A stretch of DNA of 64,000 nucleotides from Micromonospora sp. RHAY321 (GTDB taxonomy: Bacteria; Actinomycetota; Actinomycetes; Mycobacteriales; Micromonosporaceae): assembly GCF_023896955.1 (NCBI RefSeq), contig NZ_JAMHIW010000006.1:186001-250000 (forward strand), read 5' to 3'. Below the pieces are notes generated by a model, which was not told the DNA's origin, ran no database searches, and saw nothing but the letters and a program-made list of their open reading frames with translations. Shown here one piece after another: positions 15,896-24,308 of this stretch (positions are counted from its first letter, which is position 1; every line of letters begins with the position of its first letter). Made by a program: the position numbers and the translations under genes.

Positions 15896-18800
15896 GTCGC
15901 TCTTCCACGCCGGGGTCCCCGGCCGGCCACCCGGCCGGGCCGGCAGGTCACCGTGCGCAGTCATTTGACTACACCGACACCGAGGACGAGGTGGCGCTGG
16001 ATCCCGCGCTGGTGACCTCTCCCGGTCACGGCGCGGTCGGCGTCTTCCAGGCGCCCCGACCGGTGCCGCGCCGGACGCCACCCGCCGAGCCCACCGCCGT
16101 GTCGGCAGGCGAGAACGCCGACATCGACTCCCCGTTCCTGGACCTCTTCGGCGCGTCCCGGCCCGGCGGAGCACGGGCCGTGACCGCCGGCCCGGCCACC
16201 CGGGAGCAGCCGGCGATCCCCCAGCAGCCGCCCGCCGCCCAGCCGACCCGTCGGGTGCCCGACCCAGAGCCATCATGGACAGCCGACCAGTCCACCGACG
16301 TCGGACGACCCATCGAGCCGCGGCGCGCGGCCGGCGGTCCCGCCGTCGAGTCCCGCGTGCCACACCAGGCCGGCGACCGGCTGCCGATGCTCCGCCCACC
16401 CCACGAGCCCGACCCGACGGCCGGAGGCGCATCGCCGTCGTCGGCCAACGGTCCGGCGACCCTGCCAGCCAACTCGGCGCCTTCGGCACGGGCGGCCGAG
16501 CCGGCCAGCGCCGTACCGGCGGACCGGCCGGCCCTGGAACGCGCGCCGAGGCGTGGCGCCCCAGGCCGGCCCACCGCGGTCGGTGCCGAGCAGACCGGGC
16601 GGGAGGTGGCCACACCCCGCCAGCGCCCGGCGGCCCGGCCGGACAAGCCGACCCGCGTCCGCGCCCCGAAGATCAAATTCGGGGACCGGGACCCGTCGGT
16701 CGAGCTGGCCATCACCGAGATCGCCGGCCACCTGACCTTCACGCCGAACACCGTCACCGCCTGGTACTGGCTACCCGAGGTGCGCTGGGCCTTCCGGCCC
16801 GACGCCGAACGCGAGGCGCTGCTGTCGGCGATCTCCGAGCAGTACGCCGGCCTGGCGGGCTTCCGGCTGCACCTGCGCCGCACCACCCGCCCGTTCCCCG
16901 CCGACGAGTGGGCGCGCACCATCGACGCACACACGCCGGCACCGCTTCCTGACGTGCCCGGCACCGCCGGCTGGGCCGACCACCTGGTCGCCGCGCAGCG
17001 GCACCTGATGGCGGTCAACCACGCCGAGGGCCAGACCTACCTCGGCGTCACCTTCGCCCGCCGGTCGCTCGGCGACTCGCTCACCGAGCGGTTGCTGCGC
17101 ACCTTCGGCCGGGGCACCGCCGAGGGCGAACGCCGCAAGCTGGGCCGCACCGTCGAGCAGTTCGACGAGGTGCTCGGCGCGTTCGGCATGCGCGGCCGAC
17201 GCGTCACCGCACAGGAGCTGGAATGGCTGCTCTACCGGTCGGTGGCGCTGTGCATGGCGCCGCCCGGCCGGCTCTCGCCCGTGACCGACGGGCGCTGGGA
17301 ACGCGGTGACCTGCTCGCCATGACCGAACAGGTCGAGCGCTACCGCACCCCGTACGGCTCGACCGTCAAGCTGGTCAACCGGATGACCGGCGAGGAACGG
17401 CACGTCGCCGTGCTCGCCGTCGGCCGGATGGAACCCCTGGAGATTCCGGAGCGGCACGAGCCCTGGCTGCACTTCCACGAGCGGCTGCCATGGCCGATGG
17501 AGATCTCCACCCGGGTCGACATCCTCGGCTCCGGCGACTCGTTCCGCAATCTCGAACACCGGCTCCGGATGATCCGCTCCCAGCAGCTCGACTACGCCGA
17601 GCACGGCATCGACGCCCCGCCCGAGCTGGAACGACTGGCCAAGCGGGCACTGGTGATCGGCGACGAGATGACCACCGGGCTGCCCGTCGACTCGGCCCGC
17701 GCACACGGCTGGCACCGCATCGCGGTCGGCGGCCGGACCAGGGAGGAGTGTCTGGAGCGGGCCCGCCGGCTCATCCAGCTCTACTCCCGGGAGCTGCGCA
17801 TCTCGCTCCAGCACCCGAAGAACCAGGACTGGCTGGCCCGCGAGTTCATCCCCGGCGAGCCGATCGCCAACACCGGCTACGTCCGCCGGATGCCCGTCCC
17901 GCTGCTCGCGGCCGCGCTCCCCCAGGCCGCCTCCAACGTGGGCGACCGGCGGGGCGACCTGATCGGCCGCACCGCGGGCACCTGCCGCCGGCCGGTCTTC
18001 CTCGACCTGCACTTCCCCATGGAGGTACGGGAACGCTCGGGGCTCGCGGTCTTCGTGGCCGAGCCGGGCGGTGGCAAGTCCACCCTGCTCGGCGCACTCG
18101 GCTACCTCGCCGCCCGACGGGGCGTCCAGGTGACCCTGCTCGACCCGTCCGGGCCGCTGGCCCGGCTCTGCGCCATGCCCGAGCTACGGCCGTACTCCCG
18201 GGTGCTGAACCTGACCGGCTCGGAGCACGGCACCCTGGCGCCGTACTCCCTCATCCCGACGCCACTCCGCAGCGAGTTCGGTGCCGGGGCCGCCGGTGAC
18301 CGGGAGTTCGAGATCGCGGTCTCCAACGCGCGGGCCGAACGGCGGATGCTCGTCCAGGACATCTGCATGATGCTCGTGCCACCGCAGGTGGCCCGGGAGG
18401 CGTCCACCGCCACCCTGTTCCGGCACGCGGTCCGCCAGGTCCCCGCCGAGGAGACGTCCACGCTGGACGACGTCGTGAGCTGCCTCGGGCGGCTCGACGA
18501 CGACGCCGGCAAGGAGCTGGCCAACCTGCTGCTGGACACCGCCGAGATGCCGCTGGCCATGCTCTTCTTCGGCCGGCCACCGGAAGGGCTGCTCGGCGCC
18601 GACGCGGCCCTCACGGTGATCACCATGGCCGGGCTGCGACTGCCCGACCTCAAGATCGAACGGGAGTACTGGTCCGCCGAGGAGGCACTCGCCCTGCCGA
18701 TGCTGCACACCGCGCACCGGCTCGCCGTCCGACGCTGCTACGGCGGGTCGATGTCCTCGCGCAAGCTCGTCGGCCTGGACGAGGCCCACTTCATGGAGGG

Positions 18801-19236
18801 CTGGCGGTCAGGACGTTCGTTCCTGGTCCGACTCGCCCGGGACTCCCGCAAGTGGAACCTGGCCGCCCTCGTCGCCTCCCAGAACCCACGCGACATCCTC
18901 GGCCTCGACGTCCAGAACCTCGTCTCCACCGTCTTCGTCGGCCGGATCGCCGAGGACGCCGAGATCGCCTCCGAAGCGCTACGGCTGCTGCGGGTACCGG
19001 TCAACGACGGTTACGAAGCCACCCTGGCCTCGCTCTCCGCCGCCGACACCAGCTCGGCCGCCCGGCTCGGCTTCCGCGAGTTCGTGATGCGCGACGTCGA
19101 CGGGCGGGTGCAGAAGGTCCGGGTCGACGTCTCGTACGTCGAAGGGCTGCTGGACCACCTCGACACGACGCCCGCCGCGATCGCCGCAGCGGCCGGAGTG
19201 CTGCCGAGCATCCCCCTGCCGGATCTGGAGGCGTGA
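15892..19236 (+). CDS. VirB4-like secretion ATPase
   Basis: A 1,114-aa ATPase. Residues 1-~255 are Pro/Ala-rich and probably disordered. A conserved N-terminal VirB4-type domain follows, then the motor domain: Walker A VAEPGGGKSTLL (about 723-732) and Walker B LVGLDEAHF (Asp963-Glu964), followed by LVASQNPRDIL, the sensor-like region of VirB4/TraC/TrbE ATPases. Both catalytic motifs are intact. In type IV systems VirB4 powers assembly and substrate transfer at the inner membrane. The start overlaps a short upstream ORF, and the next gene begins 1 nt after the stop. Confidence 0.85.
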   Translation: MSRSSTPGSPAGHPAGPAGHRAQSFDYTDTEDEVALDPALVTSPGHGAVGVFQAPRPVPRRTPPAEPTAVSAGENADIDSPFLDLFGASRPGGARAVTAGPATREQPAIPQQPPAAQPTRRVPDPEPSWTADQSTDVGRPIEPRRAAGGPAVESRVPHQAGDRLPMLRPPHEPDPTAGGASPSSANGPATLPANSAPSARAAEPASAVPADRPALERAPRRGAPGRPTAVGAEQTGREVATPRQRPAARPDKPTRVRAPKIKFGDRDPSVELAITEIAGHLTFTPNTVTAWYWLPEVRWAFRPDAEREALLSAISEQYAGLAGFRLHLRRTTRPFPADEWARTIDAHTPAPLPDVPGTAGWADHLVAAQRHLMAVNHAEGQTYLGVTFARRSLGDSLTERLLRTFGRGTAEGERRKLGRTVEQFDEVLGAFGMRGRRVTAQELEWLLYRSVALCMAPPGRLSPVTDGRWERGDLLAMTEQVERYRTPYGSTVKLVNRMTGEERHVAVLAVGRMEPLEIPERHEPWLHFHERLPWPMEISTRVDILGSGDSFRNLEHRLRMIRSQQLDYAEHGIDAPPELERLAKRALVIGDEMTTGLPVDSARAHGWHRIAVGGRTREECLERARRLIQLYSRELRISLQHPKNQDWLAREFIPGEPIANTGYVRRMPVPLLAAALPQAASNVGDRRGDLIGRTAGTCRRPVFLDLHFPMEVRERSGLAVFVAEPGGGKSTLLGALGYLAARRGVQVTLLDPSGPLARLCAMPELRPYSRVLNLTGSEHGTLAPYSLIPTPLRSEFGAGAAGDREFEIAVSNARAERRMLVQDICMMLVPPQVAREASTATLFRHAVRQVPAEETSTLDDVVSCLGRLDDDAGKELANLLLDTAEMPLAMLFFGRPPEGLLGADAALTVITMAGLRLPDLKIEREYWSAEEALALPMLHTAHRLAVRRCYGGSMSSRKLVGLDEAHFMEGWRSGRSFLVRLARDSRKWNLAALVASQNPRDILGLDVQNLVSTVFVGRIAEDAEIASEALRLLRVPVNDGYEATLASLSAADTSSAARLGFREFVMRDVDGRVQKVRVDVSYVEGLLDHLDTTPAAIAAAAGVLPSIPLPDLEA

Positions 19237-19237
19237 C

Positions 19238-21193
19238 ATGGCGAGGGCCCGGGCACGGATCGCGGCGTTCCTGCTCGCCCTCGGCGTACTGGCCGGGGCC
19301 TCTCTCACCTGGCCACTGATCGGCGCGGAGGCCGCGGCCGCCGCCCCGCCGGCCGCCCAGGCCCGCGCCGACCTCTGCACGACCCAGGAGTGGCAGGCCG
19401 ACTTCCGGACCTGCGTGAACAAGCTCAAGGAGGTCAGCGAGACCGAGGTCACCTGCCGCAATGCGCCGACCCCCGGTACGCCGGACTCGGGGCTCGCCGG
19501 CTGGTTCGCCGGTCGGCCGGACTCCGCCAAGCAGCCCGGCCCGAAGGGGCTCTACAGCGACTACGGCTATGCCGGCTACAGCTATCCGACGTACGACATC
19601 CCCGGCGGCTGTGCGTCGTCGGTCCTGCACCCGGACTACAAGTTCACCACCACCGTGGCCAACGGCGAATTCATGATCGCCACCGCGATCATCGGCGCCT
19701 CGAACGCGCTGCGGGAGCGGGCCTGGGACCCGAGTTCGATGTGGGGTTGGGCCGATCCCCTGGTCGAGCAGGCGACCAAGGCCGTCTACCAGAAGGTGTT
19801 CAGCGTCTTCGGAATCGTCACGCTCTGCGTGGTGGGGCTCTACCTGCTCTGGCGCTCCCGTCAGTCGGACATGAGCAACGCCATGACCACCGCTGGTTGG
19901 GCGCTGCTGGTCATGGTGGCGGTCACCGCGCTGGCCGCCTGGCCGGTCAAGTCGGCGAATATCGCCGACGGCACCCTGGTCACCACGCTGGGCGTGGTGC
20001 ACGACGCCGTCGGTCCCGCAGCCCGCGACACCCCGCCGGATCAGTGTGACGATCCAAATCCTGAGGCTTGTAAGGACAACCGACCGCCCGCCGTGCGGGC
20101 CAGCGACACCGCCACCGAGGCGATGCTCTACCGCAACTGGCTGCGCGGGGTGCTCGGCTCGGCCGACAGCGAGACCGCTCGCAAGTACGGCCCCGCGCTC
20201 TACGACGCCAAGTCCCTCTCCTGGGAGGAGGCGGAGAAGCTGCGCGCCAACCCGGCTACCCGGAACGCGACGATCAAGGCGAAGCAGCAGCAGTGGGCAC
20301 GGGTGGCTCAGCAGATCCAGACCGAGGATCCGGAGGCGTACGAGTACCTCCAGGGGGTGCGGGACATGGACCGGGTCGGCGCCGGCTTCATCGCCGTCCT
20401 GGCCTCGGTGCTCTTCGCCATGTTCGACCTGACCGCGTCGCTGCTGGTCCTGCTCGGTTTCCTGATCTTCCGGTGGGCGGTGATCGCGGCGCCGATCCTC
20501 GGCACCGTCGGCCTGCTCCGGCCCGCCAGCGCAGGGCTGCGGCGGCTCGCGAACGCCGTGGTCGCCGCAGTCTTCAACATCGCCATCTTCGGCACCGGGG
20601 CGGCCATCTACCTGTTCGCGGTTGATCTGATCATGAGCACGCCCACCCTGCCCGGCTGGCTCCAGGTGGTGCTGGTCTGGCTCTGCGGAGTGGTCGGCTG
20701 GCTGCTGCTGCGGCCGTACCGGCGGATCACGCAGCTCGGCGGCAAGGACAGCAGCGAGGCGGTCAGCTCGGCCGGGTCCTGGCACCGCCGGTTCTTCCGA
20801 GACATGCGGACCGCCGCACGGCTGGACGTGGCGGAACCCGGCGGCACGGCGGAGCCGATCGGGGGACGTCGTCAGTCGCCGGTCGCCGAGCGGACCTCGC
20901 TGCGCCCGGAGGCGCGGCAGGAAGACGTCGGCTCCGCGCCGACCCGCCCGACGGACGGCCAGCGCACCGGTACCGGGCGCCCGGACGGTAAGGAGCGTGC
21001 GGACGAGGTGCCAGCGGAGGAGACGGGCGGCCAGAACCGCCCGGTCCCGCCCCGGCCCCGCCGCCGGCAGCCGGCGACCTGGACCGAGCCGGACGTGCCG
21101 GCCGAGAACCCGTCATTCGTGGTCTACCGACCGGGCTCCGTCGAACAGACACCGGACCGCCCCGGACCACGGGTGCGCTCAGAGGCGCGGTGA
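19238..21193 (+). CDS. VirB6/TrbL-like polytopic membrane protein
   Basis: A 651-aa protein with a signal peptide (residues 1-~35, LLALGVLAGASLTWPLIGA), a Cys-containing exported segment and two membrane helices (~186-208 and ~217-236). A ~140-residue loop then precedes a cluster of four or five helices (~380-492) and a ~150-residue charged, Pro-rich cytosolic tail. This layout fits VirB6/TrbL channel proteins. It starts 1 nt after the VirB4 gene, and its stop overlaps the next gene (GTGA). The loop cysteines (LCTTQEW, FRTCVNK, VTCRN) suggest a disulfide-bonded external domain. Confidence 0.75.
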   Translation: MARARARIAAFLLALGVLAGASLTWPLIGAEAAAAAPPAAQARADLCTTQEWQADFRTCVNKLKEVSETEVTCRNAPTPGTPDSGLAGWFAGRPDSAKQPGPKGLYSDYGYAGYSYPTYDIPGGCASSVLHPDYKFTTTVANGEFMIATAIIGASNALRERAWDPSSMWGWADPLVEQATKAVYQKVFSVFGIVTLCVVGLYLLWRSRQSDMSNAMTTAGWALLVMVAVTALAAWPVKSANIADGTLVTTLGVVHDAVGPAARDTPPDQCDDPNPEACKDNRPPAVRASDTATEAMLYRNWLRGVLGSADSETARKYGPALYDAKSLSWEEAEKLRANPATRNATIKAKQQQWARVAQQIQTEDPEAYEYLQGVRDMDRVGAGFIAVLASVLFAMFDLTASLLVLLGFLIFRWAVIAAPILGTVGLLRPASAGLRRLANAVVAAVFNIAIFGTGAAIYLFAVDLIMSTPTLPGWLQVVLVWLCGVVGWLLLRPYRRITQLGGKDSSEAVSSAGSWHRRFFRDMRTAARLDVAEPGGTAEPIGGRRQSPVAERTSLRPEARQEDVGSAPTRPTDGQRTGTGRPDGKERADEVPAEETGGQNRPVPPRPRRRQPATWTEPDVPAENPSFVVYRPGSVEQTPDRPGPRVRSEAR

Positions 21194-21747
21194 CCACGAT
21201 GCGACGGGCACTGGAGTTTCTGGTCACCCGGGTGCTGCGGTCGCGGCTCGGGGTGGCGCTGGTGATCGCGGTGCTCGTCTTCGGCGTACTCGGAGCGGCC
21301 CGGCTGGTCTCCGGCCCCGGCGACCCGGGGATCGGATTGAGCAACCGACCGAACCAGCCGATCACCACTGTTGATCCCACGGCCGGCGACGACGGTCTGA
21401 TCGCCACCGACGCACCGCCGTCGCCGGTGACCCGGCCGGGCGACCGCACGCCCGAACAGACCGCCGACCGGTTCGCCGCCGCCTGGCTCGGCCGGCCCGG
21501 AATGAACGCCGAACAGTGGCAGACCGGCCTGCGGCCGCTCTCCACCCCGGCGCTGACGGAGAAGCTGGCCGGCGCCGACCCCGGCGGAGTCCCGGCCGAG
21601 GAGGTCACCGGACCGCCGGTGGTGCAGTCGCGCACCGAGACGTTCGTCGAGGTGCTGCTGCCTCTCGACACCGGTCGGCTCCGACTGGAACTGGTCGCCG
21701 CGGACGGCGGTTGGCTGGTTGACGTTCTGGACTGGGAGCGCCCATGA
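21190..21747 (+). CDS. VirB8/TcpC-like bitopic membrane protein
   Basis: A 185-aa protein with one membrane helix (~19-37), a linker rich in Pro, Asp and Thr, and a C-terminal domain (EQTADRFAAAWLGRPGMNAE to LVDVLDWERP) of the size and pattern of NTF2-like VirB8/TcpC periplasmic domains. VirB8-type proteins are scaffold parts of Gram-positive type IV systems. The GTG start overlaps the upstream stop, and the stop overlaps the next ATG (ATGA). Fold assignment is inferred from size and position, not from a conserved motif. Confidence 0.65.
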   Translation: MTTMRRALEFLVTRVLRSRLGVALVIAVLVFGVLGAARLVSGPGDPGIGLSNRPNQPITTVDPTAGDDGLIATDAPPSPVTRPGDRTPEQTADRFAAAWLGRPGMNAEQWQTGLRPLSTPALTEKLAGADPGGVPAEEVTGPPVVQSRTETFVEVLLPLDTGRLRLELVAADGGWLVDVLDWERP

Positions 21748-22919
21748 ACGACGGCAGGGCCACCGCCCCCCTCCGCCGGCCACTGCGGGTCGGCGTTCTC
21801 GCTTCAGTGCTGACCGGGGTGCTGCTTCTGCTCTGCTGCGCCGGCGGCACCGCGGCCTTCTTCCTCAGTGGTCTCAGCGGTGACGCGGAGGAGGGGGACA
21901 CTCTGGCCAACGAGGACTGCGGCCCCGTGCGGCCGGTCGACATCGCCGGCAAGCTGCCCCGGTTCACCGAGTACGGCGACGCCCAGGTCCGTAACGCCGC
22001 GATCATCATCAAAGTCGGCCAGGACATGGGGGTGCCCTCGCGGGGATGGGTGATCGCCCTGGCCACGGCGATGCAGGAGTCCGGCCTCCGCAACCTGGCG
22101 AACAGTGGCGTGCCGGCGTCGCTGGCCCTGCCGCACGAGGGCGTCGGCGCTGACCACGACTCACTGGGCCTGTTCCAGCAGCGGCCAGGTTGGGGCACGG
22201 TCGCCGAGCGGATGACTCCTGCGTACACGGCCCGCAAGTTCTACGAAAAGCTCGTCGGGGTGCGGAGCTGGCGACAACGACCGCTGACCGCTGTCGCGCA
22301 GCAGGTCCAGATCAGCGCCTACCCGGACGCCTACGCCAAACACGAGGAGCTGGCCAGCCGGATGGTGAACGCGTTGTCCGGCGGCGCGGCCCGCACCGTT
22401 GAGATCAACGGCAAGGCGATATGCGACGCGGCCGAGGGTGGTCAGATCGCCGCCTCCGGCTGGACTGCCCCGATCCCCGGTCGGGTCGGCTCCGGCTTCC
22501 GGACCGCCAGCCGGCCTGGCCACGACGGGGTCGACATCGCGGCAGCCAAGGGCACCGAGATCCGCGCTGCGGCCGCCGGTCGGGTGCTGGTCGCGAAGTG
22601 CGACCCGGACAACAACAACCGACTGGACTGCGACGTGGACGGGTACCCCGACAAGGGCGGCTGCGGCTGGTTCGTCGACCTGCAGCACGCCGGTGGCTAC
22701 ATCACCCGGTACTGCCACATGGTGGTCAAGCCCCGCGTCCAGCTTAATCAGATGGTGGCGGCCGGCGAGGTGATCGGCCAGGTGGGCAGCAGCGGCAACT
22801 CCTCCGGTCCCCACCTGCACTTCGAGGTGCACCTACGCAACGACCGGACCAGCCGTGGCGCCATCGACCCGAATCAGTTCATGCGCGCGCGGGGTGCCCC
22901 GCTGCGCCGGCCGGCGTGA
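21744..22919 (+). CDS. Bifunctional cell-wall hydrolase: transglycosylase-like plus M23 endopeptidase (VirB1-like)
   Basis: A 391-aa protein with one N-terminal membrane helix (~16-41), a lysozyme-like domain with a candidate catalytic Glu in ATAMQESGLRNL and DSLGLFQQRPGWGT, and a C-terminal M23/LytM domain. The M23 zinc ligands are His260 and Asp264 (GHDGVD) and His359, with His357, in HLH. Such two-domain enzymes open peptidoglycan for Gram-positive type IV systems, the role of VirB1. ATGA overlap with the VirB8-like gene supports a shared function. Confidence 0.88.
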   Translation: MNDGRATAPLRRPLRVGVLASVLTGVLLLLCCAGGTAAFFLSGLSGDAEEGDTLANEDCGPVRPVDIAGKLPRFTEYGDAQVRNAAIIIKVGQDMGVPSRGWVIALATAMQESGLRNLANSGVPASLALPHEGVGADHDSLGLFQQRPGWGTVAERMTPAYTARKFYEKLVGVRSWRQRPLTAVAQQVQISAYPDAYAKHEELASRMVNALSGGAARTVEINGKAICDAAEGGQIAASGWTAPIPGRVGSGFRTASRPGHDGVDIAAAKGTEIRAAAAGRVLVAKCDPDNNNRLDCDVDGYPDKGGCGWFVDLQHAGGYITRYCHMVVKPRVQLNQMVAAGEVIGQVGSSGNSSGPHLHFEVHLRNDRTSRGAIDPNQFMRARGAPLRRPA

Positions 22920-22932
22920 GGTCGACGAAGGC

Positions 22933-23535
22933 ATGAACGAACCCCTGCCGGACCCGTTCGCGGACCAGCCGGACTGGGCGCCCCGGCCACCCCGACCGCT
23001 GGCGATCGTGCCCGCCACCGAGCGGGTGGAGCTGCGCGGACGGCGCGTGCTGGTCGGGCTTCCCGGGCTGGGCTGGCGGGGAGATCTGCGTGCCGACGAC
23101 CGCGTGGTGCAGGGCGCCCGGACCTATGTGCCGGTGATTCCCGAGCACGAGTGGTACCGGGCCGAGGCCGATCAGGTCGAGGTGTTCGCGCCACTGGTCC
23201 CGGTGGACCGGGTCTGGGTGGAGACGCTCGGCGGCCGGCCGGGCCAGGACGCCTCCCCCAGCAGCACCGGCATCCGGCTGGTCTCGCTCGACGGCCCGGC
23301 TCACCGGTCCCCCACCCCGGTGTTCGAGGCGGACGCGGTGACCGGGCGCCGGGTGGTGCATGTCGAGGGCGCCCAGGAGCACCGCGACCTGCGCGCGGTC
23401 ACTGAGACCTATTCGGGTGCCGAGGGTGACATCTGCGTCCGGATCACGCCCGAGGTGGAGTGGTACCGCTGGGCCTGGCGCGGCCAGTCACCCACCACCC
23501 TGGAGGTCCCGGTCCATCTGCTGTGGATCGAATGA
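22933..23535 (+). CDS. Uncharacterised protein, last gene of the core secretion-like run
   Basis: A 200-aa soluble-looking protein, MNEPLPDPFADQPDWAPRPP, with many Val, Arg and Trp residues and repeated short beta-type stretches (RVELRGRRVLVGLPGLGWRG; VRITPEVEWYRWAW). No signal peptide or membrane segment. I do not recognise a family. ATG 22933 has GAAGG upstream and lies 13 nt after the hydrolase gene, so it belongs to the same operon. It could be a cytosolic accessory factor. Confidence 0.6.
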   Translation: MNEPLPDPFADQPDWAPRPPRPLAIVPATERVELRGRRVLVGLPGLGWRGDLRADDRVVQGARTYVPVIPEHEWYRAEADQVEVFAPLVPVDRVWVETLGGRPGQDASPSSTGIRLVSLDGPAHRSPTPVFEADAVTGRRVVHVEGAQEHRDLRAVTETYSGAEGDICVRITPEVEWYRWAWRGQSPTTLEVPVHLLWIE

Positions 23536-23537
23536 CG

Positions 23538-24104
23538 TCAACCGGCGCGTGTGCCGCCGCAGACCCGCCAGCCATCCTTGTCTTCGACAACGCTGAACAC
23601 CCAGTTCTCTCGCCGGCTGCTCCTGGGAACGCCGTCGGCAGAGCCGGCAATGGTGAGCGTCGTACCGACGGATTCGCCCTCACTGGACGGAGTCCTGGTC
23701 AGCGGACCCCAGCTGACTCGCACGACCACGTCAAACTTCGTCTCACGCTGCTCGACCTCAAGACGGAGGTCCCGCATGGCCTGAAGCTCAGCACCGCCGC
23801 CGTCACAGGTGAAGAGATCGGCCCTCGTGTCGTTGCGATCCACGAGGAACGCGCGTAGATAGTTGTCCACCACCACGTCCGGCGCACTGCGGTCCGGGGC
23901 CGAGGCGCGGTCGTACAGCACATAACCGGTGATGAGAGCGCCGACGCAGAGCAGGGCGAGCACCCCACCGACCACCGTGAGCACCGTCCGCATCCGACGG
24001 CGTGGCGGCTGCGGCGCCGGCGTGGCCGGGGCCGGTGGCAACTGCTCGGACGGCGTCCGCTGGGCCGGTACGCGGGAGACCTGGGAACCGGCGGGGGGCT
24101 GCAC
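23538..24104 (-). CDS. Bitopic membrane protein with external NTF2-like domain
   Basis: A 188-aa protein with a Pro-rich cytosolic leader, one membrane helix (TVLTVVGGVLALLCVGALIT) and an external domain with YLRAFLVDRNDTRADLFTCD and a late Cys (WRVCGGTRAG). The layout resembles VirB8/Mce-associated proteins. AGGAGG at 24113-24118 lies 8 nt upstream of GTG 24104, so this GTG and not the one at 24113 is the start. It is the only minus-strand gene in the block and ends 2 nt from the upstream plus-strand gene. Confidence 0.65.
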   Translation of the reverse strand: MQPPAGSQVSRVPAQRTPSEQLPPAPATPAPQPPRRRMRTVLTVVGGVLALLCVGALITGYVLYDRASAPDRSAPDVVVDNYLRAFLVDRNDTRADLFTCDGGGAELQAMRDLRLEVEQRETKFDVVVRVSWGPLTRTPSSEGESVGTTLTIAGSADGVPRSSRRENWVFSVVEDKDGWRVCGGTRAG

Positions 24105-24308
24105 TGATTCCACCTCCTGAAGTTATCGGCTGGACGCCCCGGAGCCAATGCCTCAGATCCAGCGGATCGTGACGGACCCCTCCCCACCGGTGAGATCCAC
24201 GACAACACCGGCGCACCGCCGTGGCACCTCCCGGAGGAGATGCTCCGGCTGGGATACCGTCTCTGATCGGGGAGGGGTTGCCAACCTCGGGCAGAGGGGG
24301 TGGACGCG